From Sphingobacteriaceae bacterium (lineage in GTDB: Bacteria > Bacteroidota > Bacteroidia > Sphingobacteriales > Sphingobacteriaceae), in assembly GCA_017745075.1 (NCBI GenBank), contig JAGIAD010000005.1:186001-250000 (forward strand): a stretch of 64,000 nucleotides of DNA. The letters are read 5' to 3'. Each line of letters starts with the position of its first letter. Position 1 is the stretch's first letter. The notes below the pieces were generated by a model. The model worked only from the letters and a program-made list of their open reading frames with translations. It had not been told where the DNA came from and did no database searches. This document shows, one piece after another, positions 25,631-34,376 of this stretch. A program made the translations under genes and the position numbers.

Positions 25631-26158
25631 ATGTTTCTCCAGAAGCTAAAAGAAATTACCACTTTCATTTTTGATGTAGACGGTGTGCTTACCGATGGAA
25701 CTGTTCAGGTTACTGATAGTGGCCAGTCATTACGTACCTTTAACATTAAAGACGGGTATGCCATGCAACTGGCCGTTAAGCGGGGTTACAATATCTGCAT
25801 CATTTCCGGGGGCGACGGTATTGCGATGGGTAAACGGTTTTTTAACCTTGGCATAACTGATGTTTTCCTCGGCACTGGCGATAAAGTGGCTGTTTTTAAT
25901 CAATATCTTCAGGATAAAAATCTAATTGCAGGAGAAGTGCTCTATATGGGCGACGATGTTCCTGATCTCAAAGTAATGAAACTGGTTGGGCTCTCAACTT
26001 GTCCGGCTGATGCCGTTGAAGAAATTAAGGCTATTTCTGCTTTCATTTCGCCTTATAACGGAGGTAAAACGGCTGTGCGCGATATTATCGAAAAGGTAAT
26101 GCGGGTGCAGGGAAGGTGGCATGATGAAAACCCAAATGCCGCTGATTCCGGGAAATAA
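25631..26158 (+). CDS. HAD phosphatase, KdsC-like (3-deoxy-manno-octulosonate 8-phosphatase)
   Basis: The enzyme would remove phosphate from KDO-8-phosphate on the way to lipid A-linked KDO. The 175 residues are a type C0 HAD fold without cap. Motif I is FDVDGVLTDG with D15 and D17; motif II is SGG near residue 57; motif III is the GDDVPDL region near 115. A KdsC/KDO-specific tail QGRWHDENP is a plausible end. It follows iscX after 71 bases of text-like sequence. Substrate is inferred from size and motif. Confidence 0.85.
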   Translation: MFLQKLKEITTFIFDVDGVLTDGTVQVTDSGQSLRTFNIKDGYAMQLAVKRGYNICIISGGDGIAMGKRFFNLGITDVFLGTGDKVAVFNQYLQDKNLIAGEVLYMGDDVPDLKVMKLVGLSTCPADAVEEIKAISAFISPYNGGKTAVRDIIEKVMRVQGRWHDENPNAADSGK

Positions 26159-26461
26159 GCTTGTTAGTTCACTAGTTCACTTGTCATTAGTGCATTAGTA
26201 GTGATTAGTTTTGAGCCATTATACTTTCACCACAATTGTCATCCTGAGCATAGTCGAAGGATCTCACCATTCAATCTCTACAAATACTTTGACTATAGAT
26301 TTCTCCGTTTCAATGCGTTTCAGTTGAAATGACGTCTATTGTCATCCTGGGCGTAGCCGACGGATTTTTAGCCGCACTTTCCTCGCTAGAATGACGTTCC
26401 CGTTATAAATCTCCAGTTCCAAAATTTGCAATCCATTAGATTATATCCGAAATTTACATTT
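26159..26461. repeat. Gap with GTCATCCTGAGC-type REP sequences
   Basis: Two related units start at 26237 and 26340 (GTCATCCTGAGCATAGTCGAAGGATCT and a variant GTCATCCTGGGCGTAGCCGACGGAT), with the inverse words GAAATGACG and GAATGACG at 26328-26335 and 26389-26396. The first 45 bases carry GTTCACTAGTTCACTTGTCA text. No gene is seen. Confidence 0.7.
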
Positions 26462-26491
26462 ATAAATTAATCAATCGATTGATTAATTTAT
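26462..26491. promoter_or_regulatory. 30-bp perfect palindrome upstream of usp
   Basis: Two 15-base halves are exact inverse complements around the centre TCGA; the inner part is AATCAATCGATTGATT. It ends 25 bases before the UspA ATG at 26517. The shape and length fit a dimeric regulator's operator (TetR-like half-sites). A regulator gene is not adjacent. Confidence 0.6.
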
Positions 26492-26516
26492 TCGTAAAAA
26501 CATTAATTTTAATTAT

Positions 26517-27347
26517 ATGAGCACATATCTCGTACCTGTTGATTTTTCTAAAACAGCAGATCATGCAGCCAAATACGCAGCCAGGCTTAGTTATGCCATG
26601 GCCAATGCTAAAATAATCTTGCTTAACGCTTATTACGTTTCTGAGTATGAAAGCATTCTGCCAACACCTGATATGCTAATTACCACCGACGATCGCATTG
26701 CCGACGAAATTTCTAACAGGTTGGCTGCCTTGGAAAAACTAAAAACCAGATTGCTGGAAATCAATCCGCAGGCAGAAATAGAAGTTAATTTATCGCGCGA
26801 TACCATTTTAAGATCCGTAATCGACCGCGTAAACCGGCAAGAAATAGATCTCATTATTATTGGCAGCAACGGTAAAAAAGCCAAAGATGAAAGCGATATC
26901 GGCTCTAATGCAATCAAAATTTCTAAATCAAGCCCGGTTCCGGTTTTGGTTGTTCCACCAAAGGCCGATTATCAGTCGATCCGTAAAGCGATCCTGGCCT
27001 GCGATTTTAAAAAGGTTAAAGAGGTAATCCCGATGCATGCGCTTAAAAATATTTTAAGCAAACACGCCTTAGAACTTCTGGTGCTCAACATCAATTCGGG
27101 TAAAACGATCGATGTACAGGAAGAACAGGTTTTACACCAGATGCTTAAAGATTTTTCTCCGGCCTATCACTACTCCGATCATCCCGATACCATTAAAGGT
27201 ATTGTGAAGTTTGCTAAAGCCGAAGAAGCACAGCTGATTATCGCATTACCTAAAAAATATAGTTTTTTCGAAAGCCTGCTTCATGAAAGTGTTTCCCAAA
27301 AACTAACCATTAAATCGCATGTGCCGGTGTTGTTGCTGAAAGATTAA
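26517..27347 (+). CDS. Universal stress protein, tandem UspA domains
   Basis: The protein of 276 residues has two UspA folds. The first domain opens LVPVDFSKTADHAAKYAARL and contains the ATP-binding type IIIGSNGKKAKDESDIGSNA near residues 116-137. The second, from about residue 155, lacks a clear G-x2-G-x9-G motif, so it may not bind nucleotide. UspA proteins aid survival during starvation and stress. A perfect palindrome precedes it. A second Usp is at 36444. Confidence 0.88.
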   Translation: MSTYLVPVDFSKTADHAAKYAARLSYAMANAKIILLNAYYVSEYESILPTPDMLITTDDRIADEISNRLAALEKLKTRLLEINPQAEIEVNLSRDTILRSVIDRVNRQEIDLIIIGSNGKKAKDESDIGSNAIKISKSSPVPVLVVPPKADYQSIRKAILACDFKKVKEVIPMHALKNILSKHALELLVLNINSGKTIDVQEEQVLHQMLKDFSPAYHYSDHPDTIKGIVKFAKAEEAQLIIALPKKYSFFESLLHESVSQKLTIKSHVPVLLLKD

Positions 27348-27449
27348 TATATTGCAATCTGCAACAGCTAAGTTACATTTCGTCTTTAAACTTTTGTCTG
27401 CTTTTGCACTCAAACTAGCTCAATTTGAACCAAAAACAACAAAAACAAC

Positions 27450-27839
27450 ATGAAAAAATTAATGATGATTTGCGGATTAATGCTAGGAATAGCTGGTTTC
27501 GCTAACGCGCAACAAGGTGGTGGACCTGGAAGAATGATGATGAAACCCGAAGAACGCGTAAAGCAGTTAGATGAAAAGTTAAAGTTATCTGATGAGCAAA
27601 AAACAAAATTAACTGCTGTTTTTACCGAACAGGCAGAAACCATGAAAAAAATGCGCGAAGAAATGCAAGGTGGTGGAGACAGAGATGCGATGAGAGAAAA
27701 AATGCAAAAAATGCGTGCTGATAACGATGCAAAAGTGACTGCAGTATTAACAGACGATCAGAAAAAAGCTTACGAAACCTGGCAAAAAGAAATGCGTGCC
27801 GAAATGGAAAAACGCAGACAAGGTGGTGGAAATAATTAA
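27450..27839 (+). CDS. LTXXQ (Spy/CpxP-like) periplasmic protein
   Basis: The protein of 129 residues has a signal peptide (KKLMMICGLMLGIAGFANA) and a body of two charged helices. The repeats LKLSDEQKTKLTAVF and VTAVLTDDQKKAYETWQ match the LTxxQ motif region of the Spy/CpxP group, which acts as a periplasmic chaperone or metal/ stress sensor. GGGPGRMMMKPEER and the tail RRQGGGNN are Gly/Met-rich, as often in metal-associated members. It ends in a strong terminator. Confidence 0.78.
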   Translation: MKKLMMICGLMLGIAGFANAQQGGGPGRMMMKPEERVKQLDEKLKLSDEQKTKLTAVFTEQAETMKKMREEMQGGGDRDAMREKMQKMRADNDAKVTAVLTDDQKKAYETWQKEMRAEMEKRRQGGGNN

Positions 27840-27856
27840 TCTTTGAAAAATATCAG

Positions 27857-27889
27857 ATAAGAAAAGCGGCTTTAGGCCGCTTTTCTTAT
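27857..27889 (+). terminator. Intrinsic terminator of the LTXXQ gene
   Basis: A 14-bp perfect stem (ATAAGAAAAGCGGC with GCCGCTTTTCTTAT) around a five-base loop (TTTAG), in the gap just before maf. Confidence 0.85.
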
Positions 27890-27908
27890 TTTAGCGGAAA
27901 ATTAAAAT

Positions 27909-28475
27909 ATGAGTATAAATTTTCCTCCTATCATTTTAGCCTCTAAATCGCCCCGCCGACAAGAACTTTTAACCCTTATGGGCTTAAATTTTAAGGTCGA
28001 ATTAAAAGATGTGGATGAAAGTTATCCTGACGGGTTAAGCCCGGCAGAAATTGCTGTTTATATCTCAGAAAAAAAAGCAAAAGCTTTTACTGGTGATGGC
28101 GAAATTGTAATCACAGCTGATACCATTGTGGCTCTAAACAATGAAATTTTAGGCAAACCAACTGACCGCAGTCATGCACAGGAAATGTTAAAAAAACTCT
28201 CGGGTAGTAAACATGAGGTTTTTACCGGAGTAACGATTGTTAAAGGGGATAAAGTTTATTCCTTTTACGATCGGACCGAAGTTTCTTGTAAAGCAGTTAC
28301 AAGTGAAGAAATTGATTTCTATATCGATAATTACCAGCCTTTTGATAAAGCCGGGAGTTATGGCATACAAGATTGGTGGGGTGTTGTAGTGGTAGAGGGG
28401 ATTGACGGTTCATATACCAACGTTATGGGACTGCCTACCGAAAAGCTCTACAATGAATTATTAAAATTTATTTAA
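27909..28475 (+). CDS. maf: Maf-family nucleotide pyrophosphatase
   Basis: Maf proteins hydrolyse dTTP/UTP or modified nucleotides and prevent their use; some inhibit septum formation. The 188 residues begin with ILASKSPRRQELL, the phosphate-binding loop. EIVITADTIVALNNEILGKP is the conserved second motif, and KAGSYGIQDWWGVVVVEGIDGSYTNVMGLP is the third. All three match typical YhdE-like family. It follows the LTXXQ gene's terminator by 20 bases, with no visible promoter box. Confidence 0.92.
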   Translation: MSINFPPIILASKSPRRQELLTLMGLNFKVELKDVDESYPDGLSPAEIAVYISEKKAKAFTGDGEIVITADTIVALNNEILGKPTDRSHAQEMLKKLSGSKHEVFTGVTIVKGDKVYSFYDRTEVSCKAVTSEEIDFYIDNYQPFDKAGSYGIQDWWGVVVVEGIDGSYTNVMGLPTEKLYNELLKFI

Positions 28476-28527
28476 ACTTTCTTGTGGAATTCCGTTAAAA
28501 CTTTCATCATCTAACAAAATTAGTAAG

Positions 28528-29202
28528 ATGAAAGCCCCATTTAACGAAATCAGCATCGCCGAACCCTGTTTACAGAACTGGGATGAAATGGAAAAAGGAG
28601 CTGGGTTTAACTTCTGTAAAGCCTGCAGTAAAAATGTAATCGATTTTTCAGGTTACACCAGTGCCGAAATTATCCAGGTGCTGGCCAATGCTGGCTCTTC
28701 CGTATGTGGCCGCTTAAGCCAAAGCCAATTAAATCAACTTAACCTTCACCTGTCGATTGTACCTACCATTAATAGAAACTGGATGAAATACCTGGGGGTT
28801 CTGGCAATAGGTATGAGCATTTTTGTAATGGATGCCAAGGCCGAAAAAATCAATACCCCAGTTGAAATCACTAAAAATATCTACAACAAAACCGATGATA
28901 AAAAAACGGGCGGACCCCAAAAAATATATGGTTATGTTATCGGTGCCGATCAAAAGCCGGCCGCTGGCATAAGATTATCCATTCTCGATACTAAATATGC
29001 TGCAATGACAGATAAAAATGGCCGTTACGAAATTCTTTTGGATCATAATTTTGATAGCAGTAAGAACCAGCTGATGGTTGAAAGTGCTCAATATACAGGT
29101 CTTTTGATCCTCAACTTTTCGAGAGCGAAACAGAACGATATCAAGTTAAAAAAGGCCGAATCTATTATTATGGGTAAGATCATGATGACTTCAAAAAAAT
29201 AG
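28528..29202 (+). CDS. CarboxypepD_reg-like domain protein, TonB-plug style
   Basis: The first 75 residues hold a conserved cysteine motif, FNFCKACSKNVIDFSGYTSAEI and a following SSVCGRL, found in front of Bacteroidota 'energy transducer' or regulatory proteins. One membrane helix follows (WMKYLGVLAIGMSIFVM). The C-terminal half, from about residue 125, is a carboxypeptidase-like domain (IYGYVIGADQKPAAGIRLSILDTKYAAMTDKNGRYEILL). The protein is 224 residues. The role is unclear; possibly an outer-membrane accessory protein. Confidence 0.78.
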   Translation: MKAPFNEISIAEPCLQNWDEMEKGAGFNFCKACSKNVIDFSGYTSAEIIQVLANAGSSVCGRLSQSQLNQLNLHLSIVPTINRNWMKYLGVLAIGMSIFVMDAKAEKINTPVEITKNIYNKTDDKKTGGPQKIYGYVIGADQKPAAGIRLSILDTKYAAMTDKNGRYEILLDHNFDSSKNQLMVESAQYTGLLILNFSRAKQNDIKLKKAESIIMGKIMMTSKK

Positions 29203-29261
29203 ATTAATTAAATTACGCTTTCATTCTCTCAATGATCTGTACATTTTGTATGGATCATTTT

Positions 29262-30176
29262 TTATATCTGGCTGGCCAAAACACCCATTTTTAAATCGTA
29301 AGTAGAAAGCGTAAGCCGGTTTATTTTACATCGGCCTAAAACATAATTGGTAATTAAGGTGGCAATTACAATCATATCTACCCGCAGGGGAATAATGCCT
29401 GGCATTTCTACACGTTGCTGGTGGGTAGAGTTAATCAGCTTTACTGCTATGTCAATATAATTATCGTAGTTGAACGGATAAGTTTTTATCTGTTCAATAG
29501 CTATATTTTGGTTTTGCTTTCTGGTAATCAATTCGGCAAAGGTTTCAAATGCACCGGCTGAGCCAATTAAGATCTGGGGCTTATATTTCTCGCAGATTTC
29601 GAAAAGATCTGTCAATTGTTCTTGAATGTGAAAAAGAATAGCTTGCTTATCTTGGTCAGAAAGGGGATCTGATTTAAAGAATTGCTGCATCAACCGGGCT
29701 GCACCAATGTTGTAACTTTTTTTCCAGATCAGTTTTTCGGTGTCACAAAGTATAAACTCTACACTACCGCCACCAATATCCATAATTAACGATAGCTCTT
29801 GTATGGCGCCGCTCAATTTTACGCCCTGGTAAATCAGTTCGGCTTCTTCATCGCCGCTAATCGTTTCTATGCTGATGCCGGTCGCTTCCTTAACCGCCTT
29901 TACAAAATCGTTGCCGTTTTCGGCACTTCTAACTGCCGAAGTTGCCGTTGCCCTTATGCGATCGATCTTATACTCCAAAATAGTATCATGAAAGGTTTTA
30001 AGGCAGTTTACACCTCTTTCAAATGCGGCGGGAATAATAACATTATCGTTAATTCTTCCCTCACCCAGTTTAACAGGAACATTGGTTTTGTAGAGTATTT
30101 TCAGATCTTTTCCTGCTGTTTCAGCAATAAGCAGATGAAAAGTATTGGTTCCGAGATCGATGACGGCAATGCGCAT
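29262..30176 (-). CDS. Ppx/GppA phosphatase
   Basis: Members remove phosphate from polyphosphate or pppGpp. The protein has 304 residues, the short form with one ASKHA ATPase fold and no HD domain. The opening VIDLGTNTFHLLIAETAG is phosphate loop 1; MDIGGGSVEFILCD near residue 135 is loop 2; a conserved Glu is in ISGDEEAELIYQGV. It sits alone, convergent with the CarboxypepD_reg protein. Whether it acts on polyphosphate or pppGpp cannot be told. Confidence 0.88.
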   Translation of the reverse strand: MRIAVIDLGTNTFHLLIAETAGKDLKILYKTNVPVKLGEGRINDNVIIPAAFERGVNCLKTFHDTILEYKIDRIRATATSAVRSAENGNDFVKAVKEATGISIETISGDEEAELIYQGVKLSGAIQELSLIMDIGGGSVEFILCDTEKLIWKKSYNIGAARLMQQFFKSDPLSDQDKQAILFHIQEQLTDLFEICEKYKPQILIGSAGAFETFAELITRKQNQNIAIEQIKTYPFNYDNYIDIAVKLINSTHQQRVEMPGIIPLRVDMIVIATLITNYVLGRCKINRLTLSTYDLKMGVLASQI

Positions 30177-30379
30177 ATTTTATTTTACATTTTTTGAAAA
30201 GCAGAAGCAGTAGTTCTTGGCGGGCTACAGGCCTGCTATCCATTAAATTCGTTAATGTTGGTGCTAAATTAAAGTTAGTTCAGCGAAATATCATTCCTAT
30301 CAGGTTTATTTTTTCATGCTGGTCCTTTTGGCAAAACAGCTGATGGCTAAAATCTATAGTGTAAGATATACTAAATAGT

Positions 30380-31096
30380 CTATTTCGTTAAATCTTTCAA
30401 CTGTTGTGCATTTTGTAATGCTGCAGTTCCCCATGTATTGTTAAAGTATACAAAAACTTCATCTGCTTTATCCCCGACCTGATTTTTAAAGTCTTTAATA
30501 ACGCTAATATCATATTCCGATTTGTATAACACAGGTTTTCCATGAAAACGGTAATAAACAGTTGCTGTGTTTTGAATGATATCATCCGGTAGGGCAGAAG
30601 GATAACTCTGTCCGCTGAAAATGATCTTGTTTTTGGCCAATTTTTTATAAACTTCTTCTTCAAACCAGCTCAAATGCCTGAATTCTACCACGTTTTTTAA
30701 TTCGGGATTTAAAAGATCAATCAATAGTTTTAACCTTTGTTCGTTGTAATCAAATTTAGGCGGAAACTGGAACAGTGCGCAGCCCAGTTTTTCTTTTAAA
30801 CCCAATTGAATGGCTTCATAGAAATCGCTGATCAATTGTTCACAATCATTAAGCTGTTTGTAATGGCTGATTAAACGTGGCGCTTTAATGGTAAACAGGA
30901 AATCATCCGGACTTTCGTCATACCATTTGCTGAAGGATTTTTGGGTAGGTATTTTATAAAAGGTAGAGTTGATTTCTATGGTATTGAAGTGCTGGCAATA
31001 ATATTTAAACCAATCTTTTTGTGCCAGTCCTTTTGGATAGAAAACCTGCTTCCAATCCTTGTAATAAAATCCTGAACAACCAATTCTCCATTTCAT
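30380..31096 (-). CDS. DUF72 protein
   Basis: DUF72 is a TIM-barrel family of unknown function. The 238-residue protein has the family start WRIGCSGFYYKDWKQVFYP, the central FTIKAPRLISHYKQLND and FQFPPKFDYNE, and a C-terminal VYFNNTWGTAALQNAQ. The start is ATG 31096; the nine upstream residues in the longer frame are less typical. Stands alone. Confidence 0.88.
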   Translation of the reverse strand: MKWRIGCSGFYYKDWKQVFYPKGLAQKDWFKYYCQHFNTIEINSTFYKIPTQKSFSKWYDESPDDFLFTIKAPRLISHYKQLNDCEQLISDFYEAIQLGLKEKLGCALFQFPPKFDYNEQRLKLLIDLLNPELKNVVEFRHLSWFEEEVYKKLAKNKIIFSGQSYPSALPDDIIQNTATVYYRFHGKPVLYKSEYDISVIKDFKNQVGDKADEVFVYFNNTWGTAALQNAQQLKDLTK

Positions 31097-31353
31097 ATAT
31101 AGAGAACAGGTTATAGAGGGCAAAGGTTTAAATATCGAATAGAAAAGTCGTCATTGCGAGGAGGAACGACGAAGCAATCTTCGAAGCGAGCTTGAGTAGC
31201 ATCAAAATAATAAGCTACAAATGAAAAATCTTTGTTGATAATAAATTACATTATAGATTGCTTCGGCTCGCTCATATCCCGCCTCGCAATGACGATGCCT
31301 TATAATAAACTGATCGTCAACTATGAATTCTCAAAAATCATGTTATTTTAAAC
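31097..31353. repeat. REP-like palindrome, CGTCATTGCGAGG ends
   Basis: The inverted ends CGTCATTGCGAGG (31149-31161) and CCTCGCAATGACG (31282-31294) bracket an inner inverted pair GAAGCAATCT / AGATTGCTTC (31171-31180, 31255-31264). A partial copy is at 59951-59990. The element lies between dnaJ and a DUF72 gene, both on the minus strand, so it would be in the transcript between them unless the dnaJ terminator acts. Confidence 0.82.
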
Positions 31354-31385
31354 AAAAAAACCGATGCTTGCGGTATCGGTTTTTC
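31354..31385 (-). terminator. Intrinsic terminator after dnaJ
   Basis: On the minus strand an AAAACCGAT / ATCGGTTTTTTT stem with a loop of about nine bases and a long T run lies 20 bases past the dnaJ stop. Confidence 0.85.
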
Positions 31386-31402
31386 AATTTTTATTCAATT
31401 AA

Positions 31403-32560
31403 TTACTCGAAATATTCTTTCATTCTTTCGAAGAAACTCTTGTCATTTTTACCCGGCTGAGGTTTAAAGTTTGGCGATTCGCGTAACTTTTCCAAAGCAC
31501 TGCGTTCTTCGCTGCTTAAAGCTTTTGGTGTCCAGATGTTGATATGGATAATCTCATCACCTCTGTGGTAAGAATTTACTTCTGGTAAACCTTTGCCTTT
31601 TAAACGCAATAATTTCCCGCTTTGGGTACCCGGATCAATTTTAATTTTAGCTTTACCATCAATTGTAGGTACTTCAATGCTCATTCCTAAGGCAGCATCC
31701 ACAAAGCTTAAATGCAGATCGTAAACAACATTGTTGCCTTCGCGTTTTAAGGTTTCGTGTGGAATCTCTTCAATTAGAATAATCAAATCGCCCGGAATAC
31801 CCCCATTTGGAGCTGCATTTCCTTTACCGCTCATGCTTAGTTGCATGCCTTCGCTTACACCGGCAGGGATGTTAATGGTAATGGTTTCTTCGCCACGTAC
31901 TACACCATCTCCGTGGCATACATTACATTTAGAGGTAATTTGCTGACCGCTTCCGTTACAGGTAGGGCAAGTAGATGCGGTTTGCATCTGGCCTAAAATG
32001 GTATTGGTTACCCTTCGCACCTGGCCGCTACCACCGCAGGTACCACAGGTACTTACCGATGATTTATCTTTTGCACCAGAACCATCGCAGGTTTTACAAA
32101 CAATAAGTTTATTAACCTTGATTTTCTTTTCGGCACCGTGGGCAATTTCTTCCAGCGTTAATTTAACCTTAATACGCAGGTTAGAACCTTTAGCTACACG
32201 ACGGCCACCACGTTGCTGGCCACCACCGCCACCAAAAAAGCTTTCGAATGGGTTATGACCACCAAAAATATCCCCAAAATTACTGAAGATATCATCCATG
32301 TTCATACTACCACCATAGCCACCTGAAGCACTGCTGCCTACACCGGCATGACCAAACTGATCGTAACGCTGTTTTTTCTCCGGACTACTTAACACTTCAT
32401 AAGCTTCGGCAGCTTCCTTAAATTTATCTTCAGCAGCCTTATCGCCTGGATTTTTATCTGGGTGATATTTAATTGCCATCTTGCGATAGGCTTTCTTTAT
32501 CTCGTCAGTGGATGCGCTTTTGGTTACGCCTAGTACGTCGTAATAATCTCTTTTACTCAT
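31403..32560 (-). CDS. dnaJ: Chaperone protein DnaJ
   Basis: DnaJ delivers unfolded proteins to DnaK and stimulates its ATPase. The 385 residues are complete: J-domain with HPD at 33-35, a Gly/Phe-rich stretch about 72-120, four zinc motifs ([32 protein letters not shown]) and two C-terminal substrate domains. It follows grpE after 153 bases; dnaK is not in the window. The upstream gap is AT-rich with text repeat and shows no exact promoter box. Confidence 0.97.
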   Translation of the reverse strand: MSKRDYYDVLGVTKSASTDEIKKAYRKMAIKYHPDKNPGDKAAEDKFKEAAEAYEVLSSPEKKQRYDQFGHAGVGSSASGGYGGSMNMDDIFSNFGDIFGGHNPFESFFGGGGGQQRGGRRVAKGSNLRIKVKLTLEEIAHGAEKKIKVNKLIVCKTCDGSGAKDKSSVSTCGTCGGSGQVRRVTNTILGQMQTASTCPTCNGSGQQITSKCNVCHGDGVVRGEETITINIPAGVSEGMQLSMSGKGNAAPNGGIPGDLIILIEEIPHETLKREGNNVVYDLHLSFVDAALGMSIEVPTIDGKAKIKIDPGTQSGKLLRLKGKGLPEVNSYHRGDEIIHINIWTPKALSSEERSALEKLRESPNFKPQPGKNDKSFFERMKEYFE

Positions 32561-32713
32561 TTTCTTTATAAACGTTAAAATGTTTGAAGGTTGAAACGTT
32601 TAACGTTCATATACCAAACAAACATTCTATTTATTATTTTATCGACTGGAACCAGTTGTTGAAATTGTAGTTTATAACATCCCAACTTTTAACATTCCAG
32701 CTTTTCAATTCTT

Positions 32714-33295
32714 TTAAGCACCAACTACTACTTTAGCGAAGCGGATCACATTATCATTTAAAGTATAACCTTTTTCAACTTCGTCAATTACTTTTCCTTT
32801 AAGCTCTTCAGTAGGAGCAGGGATATTGGTAATGGCCTCGTGGAAATCGGTATTAAAAGGCTGGTTGATGCTTTCTACATCTTTAAGACCTTTTTGTGCT
32901 AAAGTGTTTTTTAACTTATTGCTTACCAATGATATACCTTCTTTAACAGGGGCTACATCTACAGCTGTTTCCATTGCTTTTAATGCGCGGTCAAAATCAT
33001 CTAAAACAGGTAAAAGAGATACAATTACGTCTTTACCGGCAGTTTGCAATAATTCTACGCGCTCTTTTTGGGTGCGGCGTTTATAATTATCAAATTCAGC
33101 ATATAAACGCAGATATTTATCGTTAAGCTGTTGAACTTCTGCCTGTAATTTTTCTTCAGCAGATAATTCCGGAGCCTGCTCAGTTTCATTCGCAGTAGCA
33201 TCAGTATTCTCTGCATTCTCAGCAGTATTTTCTGATGTATTTTCAGTATTCATTATATTTTCTTCTTTATCGTTATTTTTCTTCTTATTAAACAT
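32714..33295 (-). CDS. grpE: Nucleotide exchange factor GrpE
   Basis: GrpE releases ADP from DnaK. The 193 residues start with an acidic, disordered tail (NTENTSENTAENAENTDATANETEQAPEL), then a long coiled coil (EKLQAEVQQLNDKYLRLYAEFDNYKRRTQKER), and end with a beta domain containing GKVIDEVEKGYTLNDNVIRFAKVVVG. The gene comes first of the pair with dnaJ on the same strand. No exact heat-shock element such as CIRCE is seen. The upstream 130 bases contain an inverted repeat. Confidence 0.95.
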   Translation of the reverse strand: MFNKKKNNDKEENIMNTENTSENTAENAENTDATANETEQAPELSAEEKLQAEVQQLNDKYLRLYAEFDNYKRRTQKERVELLQTAGKDVIVSLLPVLDDFDRALKAMETAVDVAPVKEGISLVSNKLKNTLAQKGLKDVESINQPFNTDFHEAITNIPAPTEELKGKVIDEVEKGYTLNDNVIRFAKVVVGA

Positions 33296-33344
33296 AATAC
33301 TCGGCTGAATTTTTTTTGTGTTAATCTCAACTATTTTGCCATAA

Positions 33345-33424
33345 ACGTAAATCAGCCAAGCTGTCAGATTTATTTGAATTTATCTGAACAGATTGGCTGA
33401 TTAGCTGACGGATGTCAGAATTTT
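33345..33424. promoter_or_regulatory. Inverted-repeat region between the FtsE-like gene and grpE
   Basis: AATCAGCCAA and TCAGAT on the left are mirrored by ATCTGA and TTGGCTGATT on the right (about 33348-33403). A second small hairpin CTGAC-GGAT-GTCAG (33405-33418) is followed on the plus strand by T residues. On the minus strand the first structure would follow the ATPase stop codon and precede grpE. It may be a terminator without a U tract, or a regulatory site for grpE. Confidence 0.45.
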
Positions 33425-34108
33425 TTATACAATTTGGGCATCTTCGTGCACCACTCCGTTTTCACATTTGATAATTCGTGAAGGGAAAGTGCGGATGATA
33501 TGGTAATCGTGTGTGGCCATTAAAACTGCAGTTCCGGCCTGGCTGATCTGTTTTAAAAGCGTTACAATTTCTTCTGAAGTTTCGGGATCTAAGTTACCTG
33601 TAGGCTCATCAGCAAGAATAATTTCAGGATCGTTTAGCAAAGCCCTTGCAATTACAATACGCTGCTGCTCGCCACCGGAAATTTCGTGAGGCATTTTTTT
33701 GATTTTAGAACGTAAACCCACTTTGTCTAAAACATCTTTAATGCGTTCGTTAATTAGTTTTTCGTCTTTCCAACCTGTGGCTTTTAAAACAAACTCCAGG
33801 TTTTTCTCAATGGTGCGGTCGGTAAGTAGTTGAAAATCCTGGAACACTACACCCAATTTACGACGTAAAAACGGTACCTGGCTCTCTTTTAAGTTTTTGA
33901 GGTCGAAACCTGCTATATTGCCTTCGCCGTTACCAATATGAAGATCGCCATATAATATTTTAAGCAAACTACTCTTACCCGAACCGGTTTGACCGATCAA
34001 GAATATAAATTCGTCTTTTTCGATATGTAAATTTACGTTTGAGAGTACCAGATGTTTTTGTTGAAAAACATCAACATTGCTTAAGTGAATTACTGAGTTG
34101 CCTGCCAT
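33425..34108 (-). CDS. ftsE: ABC-type ATPase, FtsE-like
   Basis: FtsE powers FtsX to activate wall hydrolases during division. The 227 residues contain Walker A (GQTGSGKSSL, 39-48), the ABC signature SGGEQQR, Walker B IILADEPTGNLD, and the switch His in ATHDYHI. Length and SGGEQQR fit FtsE and related LolD/MacB-type ATPases. No ftsX is adjacent, so this may work with an FtsX encoded elsewhere. A small unknown gene ends one base before it (34110), which suggests co-transcription. Confidence 0.85.
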   Translation of the reverse strand: MAGNSVIHLSNVDVFQQKHLVLSNVNLHIEKDEFIFLIGQTGSGKSSLLKILYGDLHIGNGEGNIAGFDLKNLKESQVPFLRRKLGVVFQDFQLLTDRTIEKNLEFVLKATGWKDEKLINERIKDVLDKVGLRSKIKKMPHEISGGEQQRIVIARALLNDPEIILADEPTGNLDPETSEEIVTLLKQISQAGTAVLMATHDYHIIRTFPSRIIKCENGVVHEDAQIV

Positions 34109-34109
34109 A

Positions 34110-34313
34110 TTATATTTCCAATTTTGCTATCTGCCCGAAAGGCAAATCTTTAACCATTTCCATAATGTAATCCTGTTTGTCGCCGAGCCCCAGTTTTTCC
34201 AATGATTTATCGGGCCTGTCTACCCTAAAATAAGCTAAAAGGGTAAACTTGTCGTCTCTTAATTGTACGTAATCCGGAATTTTGGCTATGCCTTTAACTT
34301 TAACGATATACAT
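34110..34313 (-). CDS. Small protein in the FtsE-like operon, unknown
   Basis: The 67-residue protein (starting YIVKVKGIAKIPDYVQLRD) has predicted beta strands and no membrane segment. It ends one base before the FtsE-like start, so it is very likely co-transcribed and perhaps coupled. I do not recognise the family. The ATG at 34313 is preferred over one at 34337, because a -7 box sits six bases upstream of the former and would be inside the longer frame. Confidence 0.7.
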   Translation of the reverse strand: MYIVKVKGIAKIPDYVQLRDDKFTLLAYFRVDRPDKSLEKLGLGDKQDYIMEMVKDLPFGQIAKLEI

Positions 34314-34319
34314 TGTGCT

Positions 34320-34327
34320 CAAAAATA
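34320..34327 (-). promoter_or_regulatory. -7 promoter box of the FtsE-like operon
   Basis: TATTTTTG on the minus strand, an exact consensus match, six bases before the ATG at 34313. Confidence 0.65.
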
Positions 34328-34376
34328 GCATTTCCAAATGATAAGCGAAAGGAAGAAATCCTTTATCTCAACAGTA

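Noticed and set aside
33345..33424. CIRCE-type heat-shock operator before grpE
   Set aside because: The inverted repeat does not match TTAGCACTC-N9-GAGTGCTAA, so only an unspecified hairpin is reported.
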